Shown in pieces: positions 1-7,780 of a DNA stretch of 29,560 bases; the stretch's first letter is position 1, and every line of letters begins with the position of its first letter. The stretch comes from a virus. The stretch spans positions 1 to 29,560 of IMG/VR virus record IMGVR_UViG_3300009128_000097; one strand, given 5' to 3'. Below the pieces are notes generated by a model. That model saw only the letters and a program-made list of their open reading frames with translations, did no database searches and was not told the DNA's origin. The position numbers and the translations under genes are program-made.

Positions 1-156
1 CAAACGGAGGTAGATGTTAAGAAACGATACGAAAAACGTATGCAGCAAGCCGGAATAAAGTCAGGGGACGAAGCCGGCGACGGAGCAGAGGAACAGGAAT
101 GGCAGGCGTCAACCTGGCATCTGCGTGAAAAATTACGGTTTAAGGAGGAAGAATGA
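1..156 (+). CDS. 3' end of a head gene, possibly prohead protease (partial)
   Basis: The frame is open from the first base and ends in TGA at 154-156, giving the last 51 residues of a protein that starts outside the window. The visible tail is hydrophilic and rich in Lys, Glu and Gln, ending in a charged stretch with Arg-Glu-Lys-Leu-Arg. No domain can be recognised. In HK97-type phages the gene directly before the capsid gene is usually the prohead protease, or the portal if the protease is fused or missing, so this is an inference from position. Its stop codon overlaps the first ATG of the capsid gene (ATGATG with TGA inside), which suggests translational coupling. Confidence 0.6.
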   Translation, partial: QTEVDVKKRYEKRMQQAGIKSGDEAGDGAEEQEWQASTWHLREKLRFKEEE

Positions 157-1370
157 TGAACGTACTAGAAATGAAAGAAAAACGGGCAACGCTGATCAAC
201 AACGCCCGTGATCTGCTCGACCGCGAAGAAAACGAAAAACGTGATCTGTCGCAGGAAGAGTTCAACCAGTATAATCTGATGTGGGAAGACATCGAAAAAC
301 TGGCCAAAAAGATCAAGACGCACGAACGCCAGGAATCAGCCGAAACTGAGCTGCGTTCCCCGGTAACGCCCGGCACCCGGCCGCCTGTAGGTGGTCCCCC
401 GGGAGTCACCGACGAAAACAGGGCAGAGGTGCAGATGCAGGAATACCGCAACTATTGCCTGGGCCGCGGGATCGGTCCGGAGCTTCGCGCCCTGCAGGTC
501 GACAAGGATATCCAGGCCGGATACCTGGTCCCGCCCATCGAGTGGATCGACAAACTGATCAAAGAGATGGACGACGAGGTATTTATCAGGCAGTTTGCCG
601 ACGTCTACCAGGTAACGAGTTCCGACAGCCTGGGCTGTCCGGCGCTTGACAACGACCCGGCGGACGCCACCTGGACCAGCGAGATCGGGACCGTGACCGA
701 AGATAGCACGATGAGCGTGGGCAAACGGGAACTGAAACCGCAGCCTTGCCGGAAACTACTCAAGGTTTCCAAGACGCTGCTGCGCAAGGTTCCCAGCGCC
801 GAAGAACTGGTAAGGTCGCGTCTGCGTTACAAGTTCGCGATCACTCAGGAGAAGGGGTTCCTCACCGGTACCGGCGCCAACGAACCGTTGGGCGTGTTCA
901 CTGCGTCTGCTAACGGGATCAGTACTGGCCGGGACGTATCCACCGGTAACAGCGCTACTGAAATCGGTGCCGATAACCTGTTCGAACAGAAATACAACAT
1001 CAAGGCCAGTTATCGGCCGCGTCTGCGCTGGGTGTTCCATCGCGATGCAGTCAAACAGATCGCCAAGCTCAAAGACGGCGAAAGCCGTTTCCTGCTGCGG
1101 CCAGATCTGCGGGTTGGCCAGGATCTGGACACCCTGCTCGGCTATCCGGTGCATGAATCGGAATACGCACCGAACACGTTTACCACCGGCTTGTATGTCG
1201 GTATCCTCGGCGATTTCAGTTTCTACATGATCGCGGAATCGTTGCAGTTTGAAATCCAGCGCCTGGTCGAGCTCTACGCAGCCACCAATCAGGACGGATT
1301 CATCGGCAACCTGGAGTGCGACGGGCTGCCTACTTTGGAGAGCGCATTCTCCAGGGTGAAATTGGGTTAG
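156..1370 (+). CDS. Major capsid protein, HK97 fold
   Basis: This protein forms the icosahedral head shell. The first ~70 residues are a charged, helical, coiled-coil-like segment, as expected for the delta (scaffold) domain that the prohead protease removes in HK97. A Pro/Gly-rich linker at about 70-90 follows, then a domain with features of the Phage_capsid family: a GYLVPP-type segment near residue 125, a central acidic stretch, and the segment around FLTGTGANEPLG, which is typical of these capsids. The length (~404 aa) is normal for the family. There are two in-frame ATGs, at 153 and 156. The Shine-Dalgarno AAGGAGG at 142-148 sits 4 nt from the first and 7 nt from the second, so 156 is preferred. 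The position just before the connector and tail genes agrees. Confidence 0.93.
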   Translation: MNVLEMKEKRATLINNARDLLDREENEKRDLSQEEFNQYNLMWEDIEKLAKKIKTHERQESAETELRSPVTPGTRPPVGGPPGVTDENRAEVQMQEYRNYCLGRGIGPELRALQVDKDIQAGYLVPPIEWIDKLIKEMDDEVFIRQFADVYQVTSSDSLGCPALDNDPADATWTSEIGTVTEDSTMSVGKRELKPQPCRKLLKVSKTLLRKVPSAEELVRSRLRYKFAITQEKGFLTGTGANEPLGVFTASANGISTGRDVSTGNSATEIGADNLFEQKYNIKASYRPRLRWVFHRDAVKQIAKLKDGESRFLLRPDLRVGQDLDTLLGYPVHESEYAPNTFTTGLYVGILGDFSFYMIAESLQFEIQRLVELYAATNQDGFIGNLECDGLPTLESAFSRVKLG

Positions 1371-1388
1371 GGACGGAGGCGAAATAAT

Positions 1389-1811
1389 ATGAACATGCAT
1401 CCTAACACGAAAGTTACCAAAGTTCTCGATTATGCCGCCGCCGGGACCGGGACCACCAACGGCACCGAAATAGATATGCAGGGTTTCACCGGTGTCGTGT
1501 TTGTGGGCGCAGCTGTTGGAACGGCTGATTCCGGGAACTATGTCAAGGCGCAGCAGGATACCGCGACCGGTATGGCCAGCGCTGCCGATCTCGAGGGTAC
1601 GAAAATTACTCCCGGGGACGATGGCGACGCGATCAAGATGGACATCTACAAACCGCTCGAGCGTTATGTGCGGATCGTGGCTGTCCTGGGCGCGAGCTCT
1701 ACCCTGGGCGATTGCTATGCGATTCAGTATGGTCCGGTCAAGGCACCGACCAGCGACGCATCGACCATTGATGCTGAACTGAACGTATCCCCGGCCGAAG
1801 GCACGGCGTAA
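1389..1811 (+). CDS. Small capsid-associated (decoration-like) phage protein
   Basis: This 140-residue protein sits 18 bp downstream of the capsid gene, with a good ribosome site (CGGAGG at 1374-1379). It is rich in Ala, Gly and Thr and predicted to be mostly beta. The C-terminal part holds an AIQYGPVKAP segment followed by a short tail ending in SPAEGTA, a pattern I recognise from uncharacterised proteins placed right after the capsid gene in many siphophages. It has no signal peptide, unlike the next three genes. A head decoration or head-stabilising role is inferred from position only; no enzyme motif is visible. Confidence 0.75.
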   Translation: MNMHPNTKVTKVLDYAAAGTGTTNGTEIDMQGFTGVVFVGAAVGTADSGNYVKAQQDTATGMASAADLEGTKITPGDDGDAIKMDIYKPLERYVRIVAVLGASSTLGDCYAIQYGPVKAPTSDASTIDAELNVSPAEGTA

Positions 1812-1890
1812 ACAAGGTATGCGGCACCCGGGCGGGTAGTTTCCAGACCTGGAGGTTATCCGCCTGGAACCGCAACGAAAGGAAAAAACT

Positions 1891-2874
1891 ATGCGAAAAA
1901 TAGCATACGCTGTCCTGGCGGTGTTCCTTGTTTGCGGTATCGCATACGCGGCAGGGTACCGGCCTGGGACAAACTACAACGAACCGGGCGGCGAACGAAC
2001 CGTGATACAGGGTTCGCTTGACGTTGTTTCCGGTGGCGATATGGACATCGAATCGGGTGCCACGCTGGTTGTAAATGGTACTCAAACGTTTGGCTCGGCG
2101 CCTGTTCCTGCAACGGCCGACGGTGCTGCTGTTGGGTCCGCCACGTTGGAATGGTCAGGTTTCTATCTGGCCGACGGCGGGATCATTTATTTCGGCGACG
2201 ACCAGGACGTGACAGTGACCCATGTAGCTGATACTGGAATACAGATCAATGCGGCCATGAAATACGGTATACGCGATTCTGCAATCTACATCAATTCCAG
2301 TACAGACGGGCAAATGGACATCGATGCGGATACCGAAGTGGAGATCGCAACAACTACGCTCGATGTCAATGCGAATGCCGACGTATCGGGGACTATGGCC
2401 ATCGGAGGTATTACCACTGTCGGAGCTGCTATCATATCGGATACCACCAATACCGACGCGCTGGGATCTGCAGAGGTAACATTTGCTGATGCGTTCCTGG
2501 GCGACGGCGGGGTATTGAACTTCGGCGAAGATCAGGACGTCACGCTGACCCATGTCGCTGATGTCGGTCTGGACCTGGTGGGCGAATTAGACGTTTCCAC
2601 TAATGTATATATGGGGACGAACAGTTATGGTGCAGCACATGGTGTCTCAACTACTGCACTACTTCAAATCCAGCATGGTACAGCAGCATTGTCCGGAACG
2701 ACTGTCGAAGTCGATATCCCGATTGATTACTCAGCGGCGCCGACCATCGTTCTGACGAACAAAGATGGAACCGGAGGCGTTCAGGTATCAGCAAACGCAA
2801 CCGGGGCAACCTTCGAGGTCACTGTCGAAAACAGCGGCAACGATGTATACTGGGTTGCTGTTGGCGCACCTTAA
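1891..2874 (+). CDS. Secreted repeat protein with fibre-type GDDQDVTLTHV repeats
   Basis: This 327-residue protein begins with a clear Sec signal peptide: n-region MRK, a hydrophobic core, and an AYA site giving cleavage after about residue 21. The mature part is Thr/Ala/Gly/Asp-rich and probably all beta. Two copies of a ~21-residue repeat (at about 94-114 and 204-224) carry the core DGG-[IV]-x-[YN]-FG-[DE]-DQDVT-[VL]-THVAD. This repeat is familiar from phage tail or head fibre proteins. The C-terminal ~70 residues look like a separate beta domain. Fibre-like repeats behind a signal peptide are odd, because virion proteins normally assemble in the cytoplasm. It may be a cell-surface protein carried by the phage or an exported fibre component. 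The ribosome site is AAAGGAA at 1877-1883. Confidence 0.8.
   Translation: MRKIAYAVLAVFLVCGIAYAAGYRPGTNYNEPGGERTVIQGSLDVVSGGDMDIESGATLVVNGTQTFGSAPVPATADGAAVGSATLEWSGFYLADGGIIYFGDDQDVTVTHVADTGIQINAAMKYGIRDSAIYINSSTDGQMDIDADTEVEIATTTLDVNANADVSGTMAIGGITTVGAAIISDTTNTDALGSAEVTFADAFLGDGGVLNFGEDQDVTLTHVADVGLDLVGELDVSTNVYMGTNSYGAAHGVSTTALLQIQHGTAALSGTTVEVDIPIDYSAAPTIVLTNKDGTGGVQVSANATGATFEVTVENSGNDVYWVAVGAP
2170..2562 (+). repeat. Diverged direct repeat (two 63-bp copies) in the secreted fibre-like gene
   Basis: Copies at 2170-2232 and 2500-2562 are in frame and encode the DGG...FG-D/E-DQDVT..THVAD unit. Many differences fall at third codon positions, so the protein pattern is kept while the DNA has drifted. 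This points to an old internal duplication rather than an assembly error. Confidence 0.8.
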
Positions 2875-2955
2875 CCAATCAACCCGGCCAGGCGGGGGAC
2901 CAGGCCGCGTACCTGGCAAAATCGCGGTCATGGCCAATAATTGGAGGTCATGAAA

Positions 2956-3408
2956 ATGAAGTATAACAAGATACTCCTGGCGGCGGTACTGTTGGCCGTA
3001 TGTATTATACCCGCCGTCAAAGCTGACACAATCGTTCCCCTGGTAGAAAAAAATCAGGGCATGATAATGATTACGTTTGATTGGACCAGCGACGCCAGCG
3101 GGGACGCAACCGGCACAACTACGCTCGCATTCACCGGTTGTATCCAGGAAATCGATTTTATCCCGGACAGCGGCGGTACGCAGCCGACATCGTTATATGA
3201 TGTCGTGGTCGAAGACGAAGACGGAGTTGATAAGGCTCTCAGCCAGGGCGCGAACCTGAGTAACACAGTAGCAACGCAGCCGGGCGGCCTGGGCGGGTTG
3301 ATAATGATAGGATACTCGCAGATCACTGTAACAGTTTCAAACGCCGGAAACGCCAAAGGCGGCAAAGTAAAAGTTTACATCGATGGTACCGCGCACGGGG
3401 ACCAGTAA
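2956..3408 (+). CDS. Small secreted beta-rich phage protein
   Basis: The Shine-Dalgarno GGAGG at 2943-2947 is 8 nt from the ATG at 2956, while the ATG at 2950 is only 2 nt away, so 2956 is chosen (150 aa). The protein starts with MKYNK, a ~15-residue hydrophobic stretch and an AVKA cleavage site at about residue 23, a typical signal peptide. The mature part resembles a small family of structural-region phage proteins: a Trp-Thr-Ser-Asp start, a central PTSLYDVVVEDEDGVD segment, and a C-terminal AGNAKGGKVKVYIDG strand pair. Family members known to me mostly lack a signal peptide. The function is unknown. It lies between two other signal-peptide genes and is probably co-transcribed with them. 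Confidence 0.78.
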   Translation: MKYNKILLAAVLLAVCIIPAVKADTIVPLVEKNQGMIMITFDWTSDASGDATGTTTLAFTGCIQEIDFIPDSGGTQPTSLYDVVVEDEDGVDKALSQGANLSNTVATQPGGLGGLIMIGYSQITVTVSNAGNAKGGKVKVYIDGTAHGDQ

Positions 3409-3434
3409 ACAATAAACGGAAAGAGGACATAAAA

Positions 3435-5981
3435 ATGCGACGGTTTAATGCTCTGATAATCGGAGTCATACTATTAATGGCGTCCGCTTCGAGTGTCGGG
3501 GCGGAACCGCGTCTGATGGGGCCGGGCGACAAGTTCGTGGACGGCGCAGACACTATCCTGGACTGTGACAGCGACAAAGTATTATTCGGCGTTACAATAG
3601 AGATCGAAGCCGGCGGGATCAAGTTTGCCGATGATACAGAGATGACAACGGCAGCTACCGGGACAATTGGCGGATCCACCGGGGCAACCGATAACGCAGT
3701 GCTCCGGGCCAACGGTGTCGGTGGTTCAACGTTACAAAGCAGTGGGCTGATAGTAGACGACAACGCTGATGCTACCGGCCTGCGGGATCTGACAATTACC
3801 GGCAACCTGACTACCGAAAGCGTATACACGGGCGATATTGCCCTGGGCGCTACGATCGAACATACCATGTCGACAGCAGGGACCGGCAATTATCCAATGG
3901 CGGCGTATCGTATGGGATCTGTCACGCATGGAATAACGTCAAACGATATCACCACAAACGATTTTATCAATATACAGCCATATGATCGCACCGATGGCGG
4001 CGTCCAAATCAGCGGTTTAAGTAGCACGGCATTAATTACCGGCCTGGGCTTAACTGGTGTAATAGGCAGCGACAACCCGCAGGATTCCATACCAGCTATC
4101 CTGATGAAAGCGGCGAAAAAGAATGGCGCATCAGTACAAAACCTGGGGGCAGCCGAAACCGTTTTTAAACTAAAAAACAATTCCGTAGATATGCTCACGT
4201 TTATCGGTGATGGAACGGCGACGTTCACCTGGAACGCTATTATTCAGGGAGCAAGTTTAGAAGTAGGCACGACAACACAGGCCGGGGCTATTGAAATCTA
4301 TGACGGGTCGAACCATACCACGCAGATTAAAACGCAGGGGCAGGCGGCCGATGTCGTTTATACGCTCCCTGCCAACGACGGTGATGCAAGTCAATTCTTA
4401 CAAACGGACGGTTCCGGGACACTCACCTGGGCGGCGGCTAGTGCTTCGTTAAAACTGAACGAGATAGATAATCCTGATGGCAGTAAAACGTTTGATTTAG
4501 ATGGACAATACGAAATCGGGTTCACATCAAACGAGGATACTAATGCAACCAACATAGTTTCAATTGCAAATACCACGGCGAACCAGACAGGCAACGTGAA
4601 TTACTTGTATATATCATCGGCTGATAACAGAGATGCCAATTGCCATTTTATCAATATTGAAGATGGTGGCGGGGGGTTATTTCATGTTGACGGTATCGAG
4701 GTCGTAGTCAATGAAGGTAGCCAAAATTGGCCTGATTTTCGTTGTGAAGGCGCAACAGATAGCAGTTTACTTGTGACTGATGCTAATGCAGATAAAGTCG
4801 GCATAGGTGTCGGTATCCCAGGCGCAAAACTAGAAGTAGAAAGTTCTGATGCTTTAAATACTATAACTTTATTGTTAGATCAAAATGATACAGGAACATC
4901 AGCTTTATTAGTTGGTCAAAATTCTGGGACGGGCGATCATATGCAATTTGATACTAATGAATTTGTGGTATCAAGTACTGGTGCTGTTAGTGGTACCGGT
5001 TTGGCGTTTACTCGGGCATCAGGAGATATGGATTTCACTGCATCAGCAGACGGATTCAACTTCACTCTCGGTGGTGCTGCTGGTGATGACTTTATAGTAG
5101 ACACATCTACTCTTGTGGTGGAGAGTGATAATGATAGGGTTGGTATCGGCACTACTGCACCAGCATGGAACTTCCAAGTAGAAGAAAGTCAGAACGCCGG
5201 AACAACCGGCCAGGTAAGGAACCCCAACGGCGGGACAGCGGCGTATGCTCAACAGATAGTGTCTAATTCCACAAATGAAGCCGATAGCATTAAGCTTATG
5301 TGTATGGGTACAGCCTACACTACAAACGGAGCGTTTGAACAAGACGCTGGACTGTTATTAGCCGATGCTAATCTTTCTGGTGGATTGAACATCGTGACCC
5401 GCGCCGCTTCTGATATTGGTTTTTATACTGGCGGCTACGCCGCTGGTAATCTTGAAATGACAATAACATCTGATGGTAAGGTCGGCATCAATGACACAAC
5501 TCCAGCACAAGTTTTATCAGTAAATGGCAGAATTGAAATGGCGACCTGGACAGCAGACGGTGACAATGCCGCGTATCAGGATACTGCCACAAACTGTATC
5601 GCCCTGGTAACATCAGATCGACGTAGGAAAAAGGACATAGAACCGATTATATCTGTGCTTGACAGGATCATCGAAGTTCCAGCCGTAAAATATAAAGATA
5701 TCGACGGTAAAAACGATAAAGTCAAGTTCGGTCTGATAGCGCAAGATATCATGCCTTATTTCCCGGAGGCTGTTTTTACCTGGTCGAAACCTGCTGTCAT
5801 GGCAGAGGACGAAAACGGTGACATGATAGAGATAGCGCCCGCAGAAGAGGTATACGGTATCCATTATGACAAACTGCCCGTTATCCTGTGGAAGGGGATA
5901 CAGGAACAGCAGGCAATGATTATGCAGCAGGCCAGGGCGATCACTGCCCTGGAACGCAGGCTATCAGCATTGGAGGAATAA
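3435..5981 (+). CDS. Secreted fibre/adhesin-like protein with C-terminal Peptidase_S74 chaperone
   Basis: This is an 848-residue, fibre-like protein. Residues 1-24 form a signal peptide (MRR, hydrophobic core, SVGA site). The long middle has beta-rich repeats, including two VGIG units (about residues 455-465 and 571-581) of the kind seen in tail fibres and bacterial surface proteins, and a TLPANDGD...FLQTDGSGTL segment common in fibres. The last ~125 residues are a Peptidase_S74 domain, an intramolecular chaperone that trimerises the fibre and then cuts itself off. The catalytic Ser727 and Lys732 of the S-D-R-R-x-K motif are present, and a coiled coil ends the chain. Bases of about 4440-5540 are visibly more AT-rich than the flanks, suggesting module exchange. 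A signal peptide plus S74 suggests display outside the inner membrane, but a virion role is not excluded. Confidence 0.88.
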   Translation: MRRFNALIIGVILLMASASSVGAEPRLMGPGDKFVDGADTILDCDSDKVLFGVTIEIEAGGIKFADDTEMTTAATGTIGGSTGATDNAVLRANGVGGSTLQSSGLIVDDNADATGLRDLTITGNLTTESVYTGDIALGATIEHTMSTAGTGNYPMAAYRMGSVTHGITSNDITTNDFINIQPYDRTDGGVQISGLSSTALITGLGLTGVIGSDNPQDSIPAILMKAAKKNGASVQNLGAAETVFKLKNNSVDMLTFIGDGTATFTWNAIIQGASLEVGTTTQAGAIEIYDGSNHTTQIKTQGQAADVVYTLPANDGDASQFLQTDGSGTLTWAAASASLKLNEIDNPDGSKTFDLDGQYEIGFTSNEDTNATNIVSIANTTANQTGNVNYLYISSADNRDANCHFINIEDGGGGLFHVDGIEVVVNEGSQNWPDFRCEGATDSSLLVTDANADKVGIGVGIPGAKLEVESSDALNTITLLLDQNDTGTSALLVGQNSGTGDHMQFDTNEFVVSSTGAVSGTGLAFTRASGDMDFTASADGFNFTLGGAAGDDFIVDTSTLVVESDNDRVGIGTTAPAWNFQVEESQNAGTTGQVRNPNGGTAAYAQQIVSNSTNEADSIKLMCMGTAYTTNGAFEQDAGLLLADANLSGGLNIVTRAASDIGFYTGGYAAGNLEMTITSDGKVGINDTTPAQVLSVNGRIEMATWTADGDNAAYQDTATNCIALVTSDRRRKKDIEPIISVLDRIIEVPAVKYKDIDGKNDKVKFGLIAQDIMPYFPEAVFTWSKPAVMAEDENGDMIEIAPAEEVYGIHYDKLPVILWKGIQEQQAMIMQQARAITALERRLSALEE

Positions 5982-5986
5982 TAACA

Positions 5987-6238
5987 ATGAAAAAGATCAA
6001 GTTATTGAGTCAATACTGCGGGCCGAAGGGCAGCTACAAGGCCGACACAGAAATCGATATAGCCGTGTTCGGGAAAGCCGAAGCAGAAATGCTTGTCAAA
6101 GGCCGGTACGCGGAATACGTCGGGCAGCCGGTGTTGTCAAAAATGAAAGAAGTCGCATTGGCGCCTGATGATGTCGAGGTAGCCGCAGTAGTCAAACGAC
6201 CGAAACGCAGGAAGAAATCCAAACCAAAGAAGGATTAA
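5987..6238 (+). CDS. Small basic-tailed phage protein of unknown function
   Basis: The ATG at 5987 has GGAGG (5972-5976) 10 nt upstream; a longer reading from 5888 would overlap the S74 gene and has no such site. The product is 83 residues. The first ~55 are of mixed charge, with a LVKGRYAEYV segment like the small phage proteins that sit before the head-tail connector. The last ~17 are almost entirely Lys/Arg/Pro (KRPKRRKKSKPKKD), which would suit binding to DNA or to an acidic surface. It lies 5 bp before the gp6-like connector gene. No function can be assigned. Confidence 0.72.
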   Translation: MKKIKLLSQYCGPKGSYKADTEIDIAVFGKAEAEMLVKGRYAEYVGQPVLSKMKEVALAPDDVEVAAVVKRPKRRKKSKPKKD

Positions 6239-6242
6239 TACT

Positions 6243-6836
6243 ATGTCTGTATTGAACCTGGCAACAGCTCCGGCAGAGGAACCGATAACGACGGCCGAAG
6301 CAAAAGCGCATTTGCGTATTACGCATAGTGACGATGATACCTACGTCGCTACACTGATCAAGGTTGCGCGTTACGTGGCGGAAACCATCACCAATCGAGC
6401 GATAATAACGCAGACCTGGGATTGGTACCTTGACGGGTTCCCGGGTGTCGATACGATCCAGGTGCCGAAACCGGCGCTGCAATCCGTAACATATATCAAG
6501 TACACGGACGAAGACGACACGGTGAACACGTTATCGAGTGACGATTATGTTGTTGACATCTATTCGACATACGGGCGCATCAAACTGTCAGATACAGCAA
6601 CCTGGCCGTCGGATACCTTGACAGAGCTCAACGGGGTCAATATAAGGTTTGTTGCCGGGTACGGGCTGGCTGCTGACGTCCCTGAACCGATCAAACAGGC
6701 CGTGCTGCTACTGATAGCGAACTGGTACGAAAACAGGGAACCGGTCACGTTTGGTAAGGGGATCCCGAAAAACGTCCCGATGTCTGCGAAGTACCTGTTG
6801 TATCCGTACCGTGTCTGGGGGTTGACGCTGCGATGA
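6243..6836 (+). CDS. Head-tail connector (adaptor) protein, HK97 gp6-like
   Basis: This 197-residue protein fits the gp6-like/phiE125 gp8 family that docks under the portal and extends the DNA exit channel. Visible features: the N-terminal pattern EEPITTAEAKAHLRI followed by an acidic D-D-D turn and a long helix with R-Y-V-A-E-x-x-T-N-R, the central YIKYTDED...Y-V-V-D segment, the strand FVAGYG, and the C-terminal helix P-x-x-I-K-Q-A-V-L-L-L-I-A-N-W-Y-E-N-R-E. These are the hallmark blocks of the family and the length is typical. The last bases overlap the next start (ATGA at 6833-6836), so the two connector proteins are probably translated in a coupled way. Confidence 0.9.
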   Translation: MSVLNLATAPAEEPITTAEAKAHLRITHSDDDTYVATLIKVARYVAETITNRAIITQTWDWYLDGFPGVDTIQVPKPALQSVTYIKYTDEDDTVNTLSSDDYVVDIYSTYGRIKLSDTATWPSDTLTELNGVNIRFVAGYGLAADVPEPIKQAVLLLIANWYENREPVTFGKGIPKNVPMSAKYLLYPYRVWGLTLR

Positions 6837-7171
6837 GATCAGGCCTGTTGCGGCACAAAATCATCATCGAAGAGAGCACCCTGGCGGCCGATTCGTTTGG
6901 TGAAATGATCGAAACCTGGTCAACGTATGAAACGACATGGGCGTTTGTTGAACCGTTACAGCAGGGCGATAAGTTTTTTAGCGGGGATCGAGAAATAGCT
7001 GACCTGACACACAAGATTAGTACCAGGTATCAGAGCGGATGGGTGCCGAACACGTTGACACAGATGCGGGTCAATTATAACGGCAGATATTTCGATATAC
7101 AACGTATGGTCAACGTAGACGAACGAAACAACGAGGTAATCTTTTTATGTATTGAACGGGTGACGGCCTAA
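6833..7171 (+). CDS. Head closure / head-tail joining protein (SPP1 gp16-like)
   Basis: This 112-residue, beta-rich protein has the pattern of the SPP1-type head-tail adaptor family: an N-terminal LRHKIIIEE strand, a DSFGEMIETW turn (usually D-x-x-G-g-x-x-x-x-W), A-F-V-E-P-L, a G-D-K-F-F strand, then RYQSGW and R-V-N-Y-N-G-R-Y-F-D-I-Q. It sits under the connector ring, retains packaged DNA and offers the docking surface for the tail. It overlaps the gp6-like gene by ATGA and is directly followed, with no gap, by the gp10-like gene. Confidence 0.9.
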   Translation: MRSGLLRHKIIIEESTLAADSFGEMIETWSTYETTWAFVEPLQQGDKFFSGDREIADLTHKISTRYQSGWVPNTLTQMRVNYNGRYFDIQRMVNVDERNNEVIFLCIERVTA

Positions 7172-7780
7172 ATGGCCAGGCGTTACAACAGCAGCCGCCG
7201 ACGTCGATATAGGAGAAAGCGCAAAGGTGTGTTCCGGACCGGTAAACATGGGTTTGTGTACTCGATCAAGAAAGGCAAACCGAACATCGCCGTATCGGTC
7301 GAAGTGATAAACGATTTACAACAGGCTGCGCTGGCGGCGAAAAAGTCTGTTGTTGCCACGCTGGACGCGTTCAAGGAAATCGAGAAAGAGCTCGGGTATA
7401 TTCAGGTAACTGGCAAACGATTATTGTTAAAAAGATTAGACGATATGCATCGTAAAGAGGCCAGGCGTTCACTAGCAAAAGCAGCAAAAGAAGCAGCATT
7501 GATAGTACAGAAAAGCATGAGAGAAAAGGTACCGGTCAGAAAAGGCCGATTGAAACGCGGAATCATGGTCAGGGTATCGAGATCAAAACATCGCAAGGCA
7601 AAACAGTATTTGATCGGGCCCGGGCAGAACGTATTTTATGGCAGGTTTCAGGAACTGGGGACGATTAATCAGCCGGCGCAACCGTTCATCAGGCCGGCGT
7701 TTGAAGAAACGATCAAACCGATGAAACAAAAAGCAGGTATGATATTTTTTAGCGAGTTCAAAAAGGAAATACTGAAATGA
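7172..7780 (+). CDS. Tail completion protein, HK97 gp10-like, with Arg-rich N-terminal extension
   Basis: Residues from about 85 to the end match the HK97-gp10_like family: a helix with A-K-A-A-K-E-A-A-L-I-V-Q, then VPVRKGRLKRG, a Y-G-R-F-Q-E-L-G strand, and the Q-P-A-Q-P-F-I-R-P-A-F-E block with its closing helix. The role is to terminate or join the tail at the head end. Unusually, the first ~35 residues are extremely basic (runs of Arg and Lys between residues 3 and 18) and are followed by a GKHGFVYSIKKGKP stretch that the family normally lacks. Total length is 202, against roughly 110-150 for typical members. The extension could touch DNA in the connector channel; that is inference. Confidence 0.88.
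   Translation: MARRYNSSRRRRYRRKRKGVFRTGKHGFVYSIKKGKPNIAVSVEVINDLQQAALAAKKSVVATLDAFKEIEKELGYIQVTGKRLLLKRLDDMHRKEARRSLAKAAKEAALIVQKSMREKVPVRKGRLKRGIMVRVSRSKHRKAKQYLIGPGQNVFYGRFQELGTINQPAQPFIRPAFEETIKPMKQKAGMIFFSEFKKEILK

Noticed and set aside
756-1400. Minus-strand frame of 214 codons under the capsid gene.
   Set aside because: Shadow of the capsid coding frame; no ribosome site and no recognisable domain.
1841-1869. TTCCAG/CTGGAA inverted repeat before the first signal-peptide gene, as a terminator.
   Set aside because: Only a 6-bp stem with a 17-nt loop and no T-tract; at most a weak RNA hairpin.
5888-5986. Upstream extension of the small basic protein gene before the connector.
   Set aside because: Overlaps the S74 gene in another frame and lacks a ribosome site; ATG 5987 has GGAGG.
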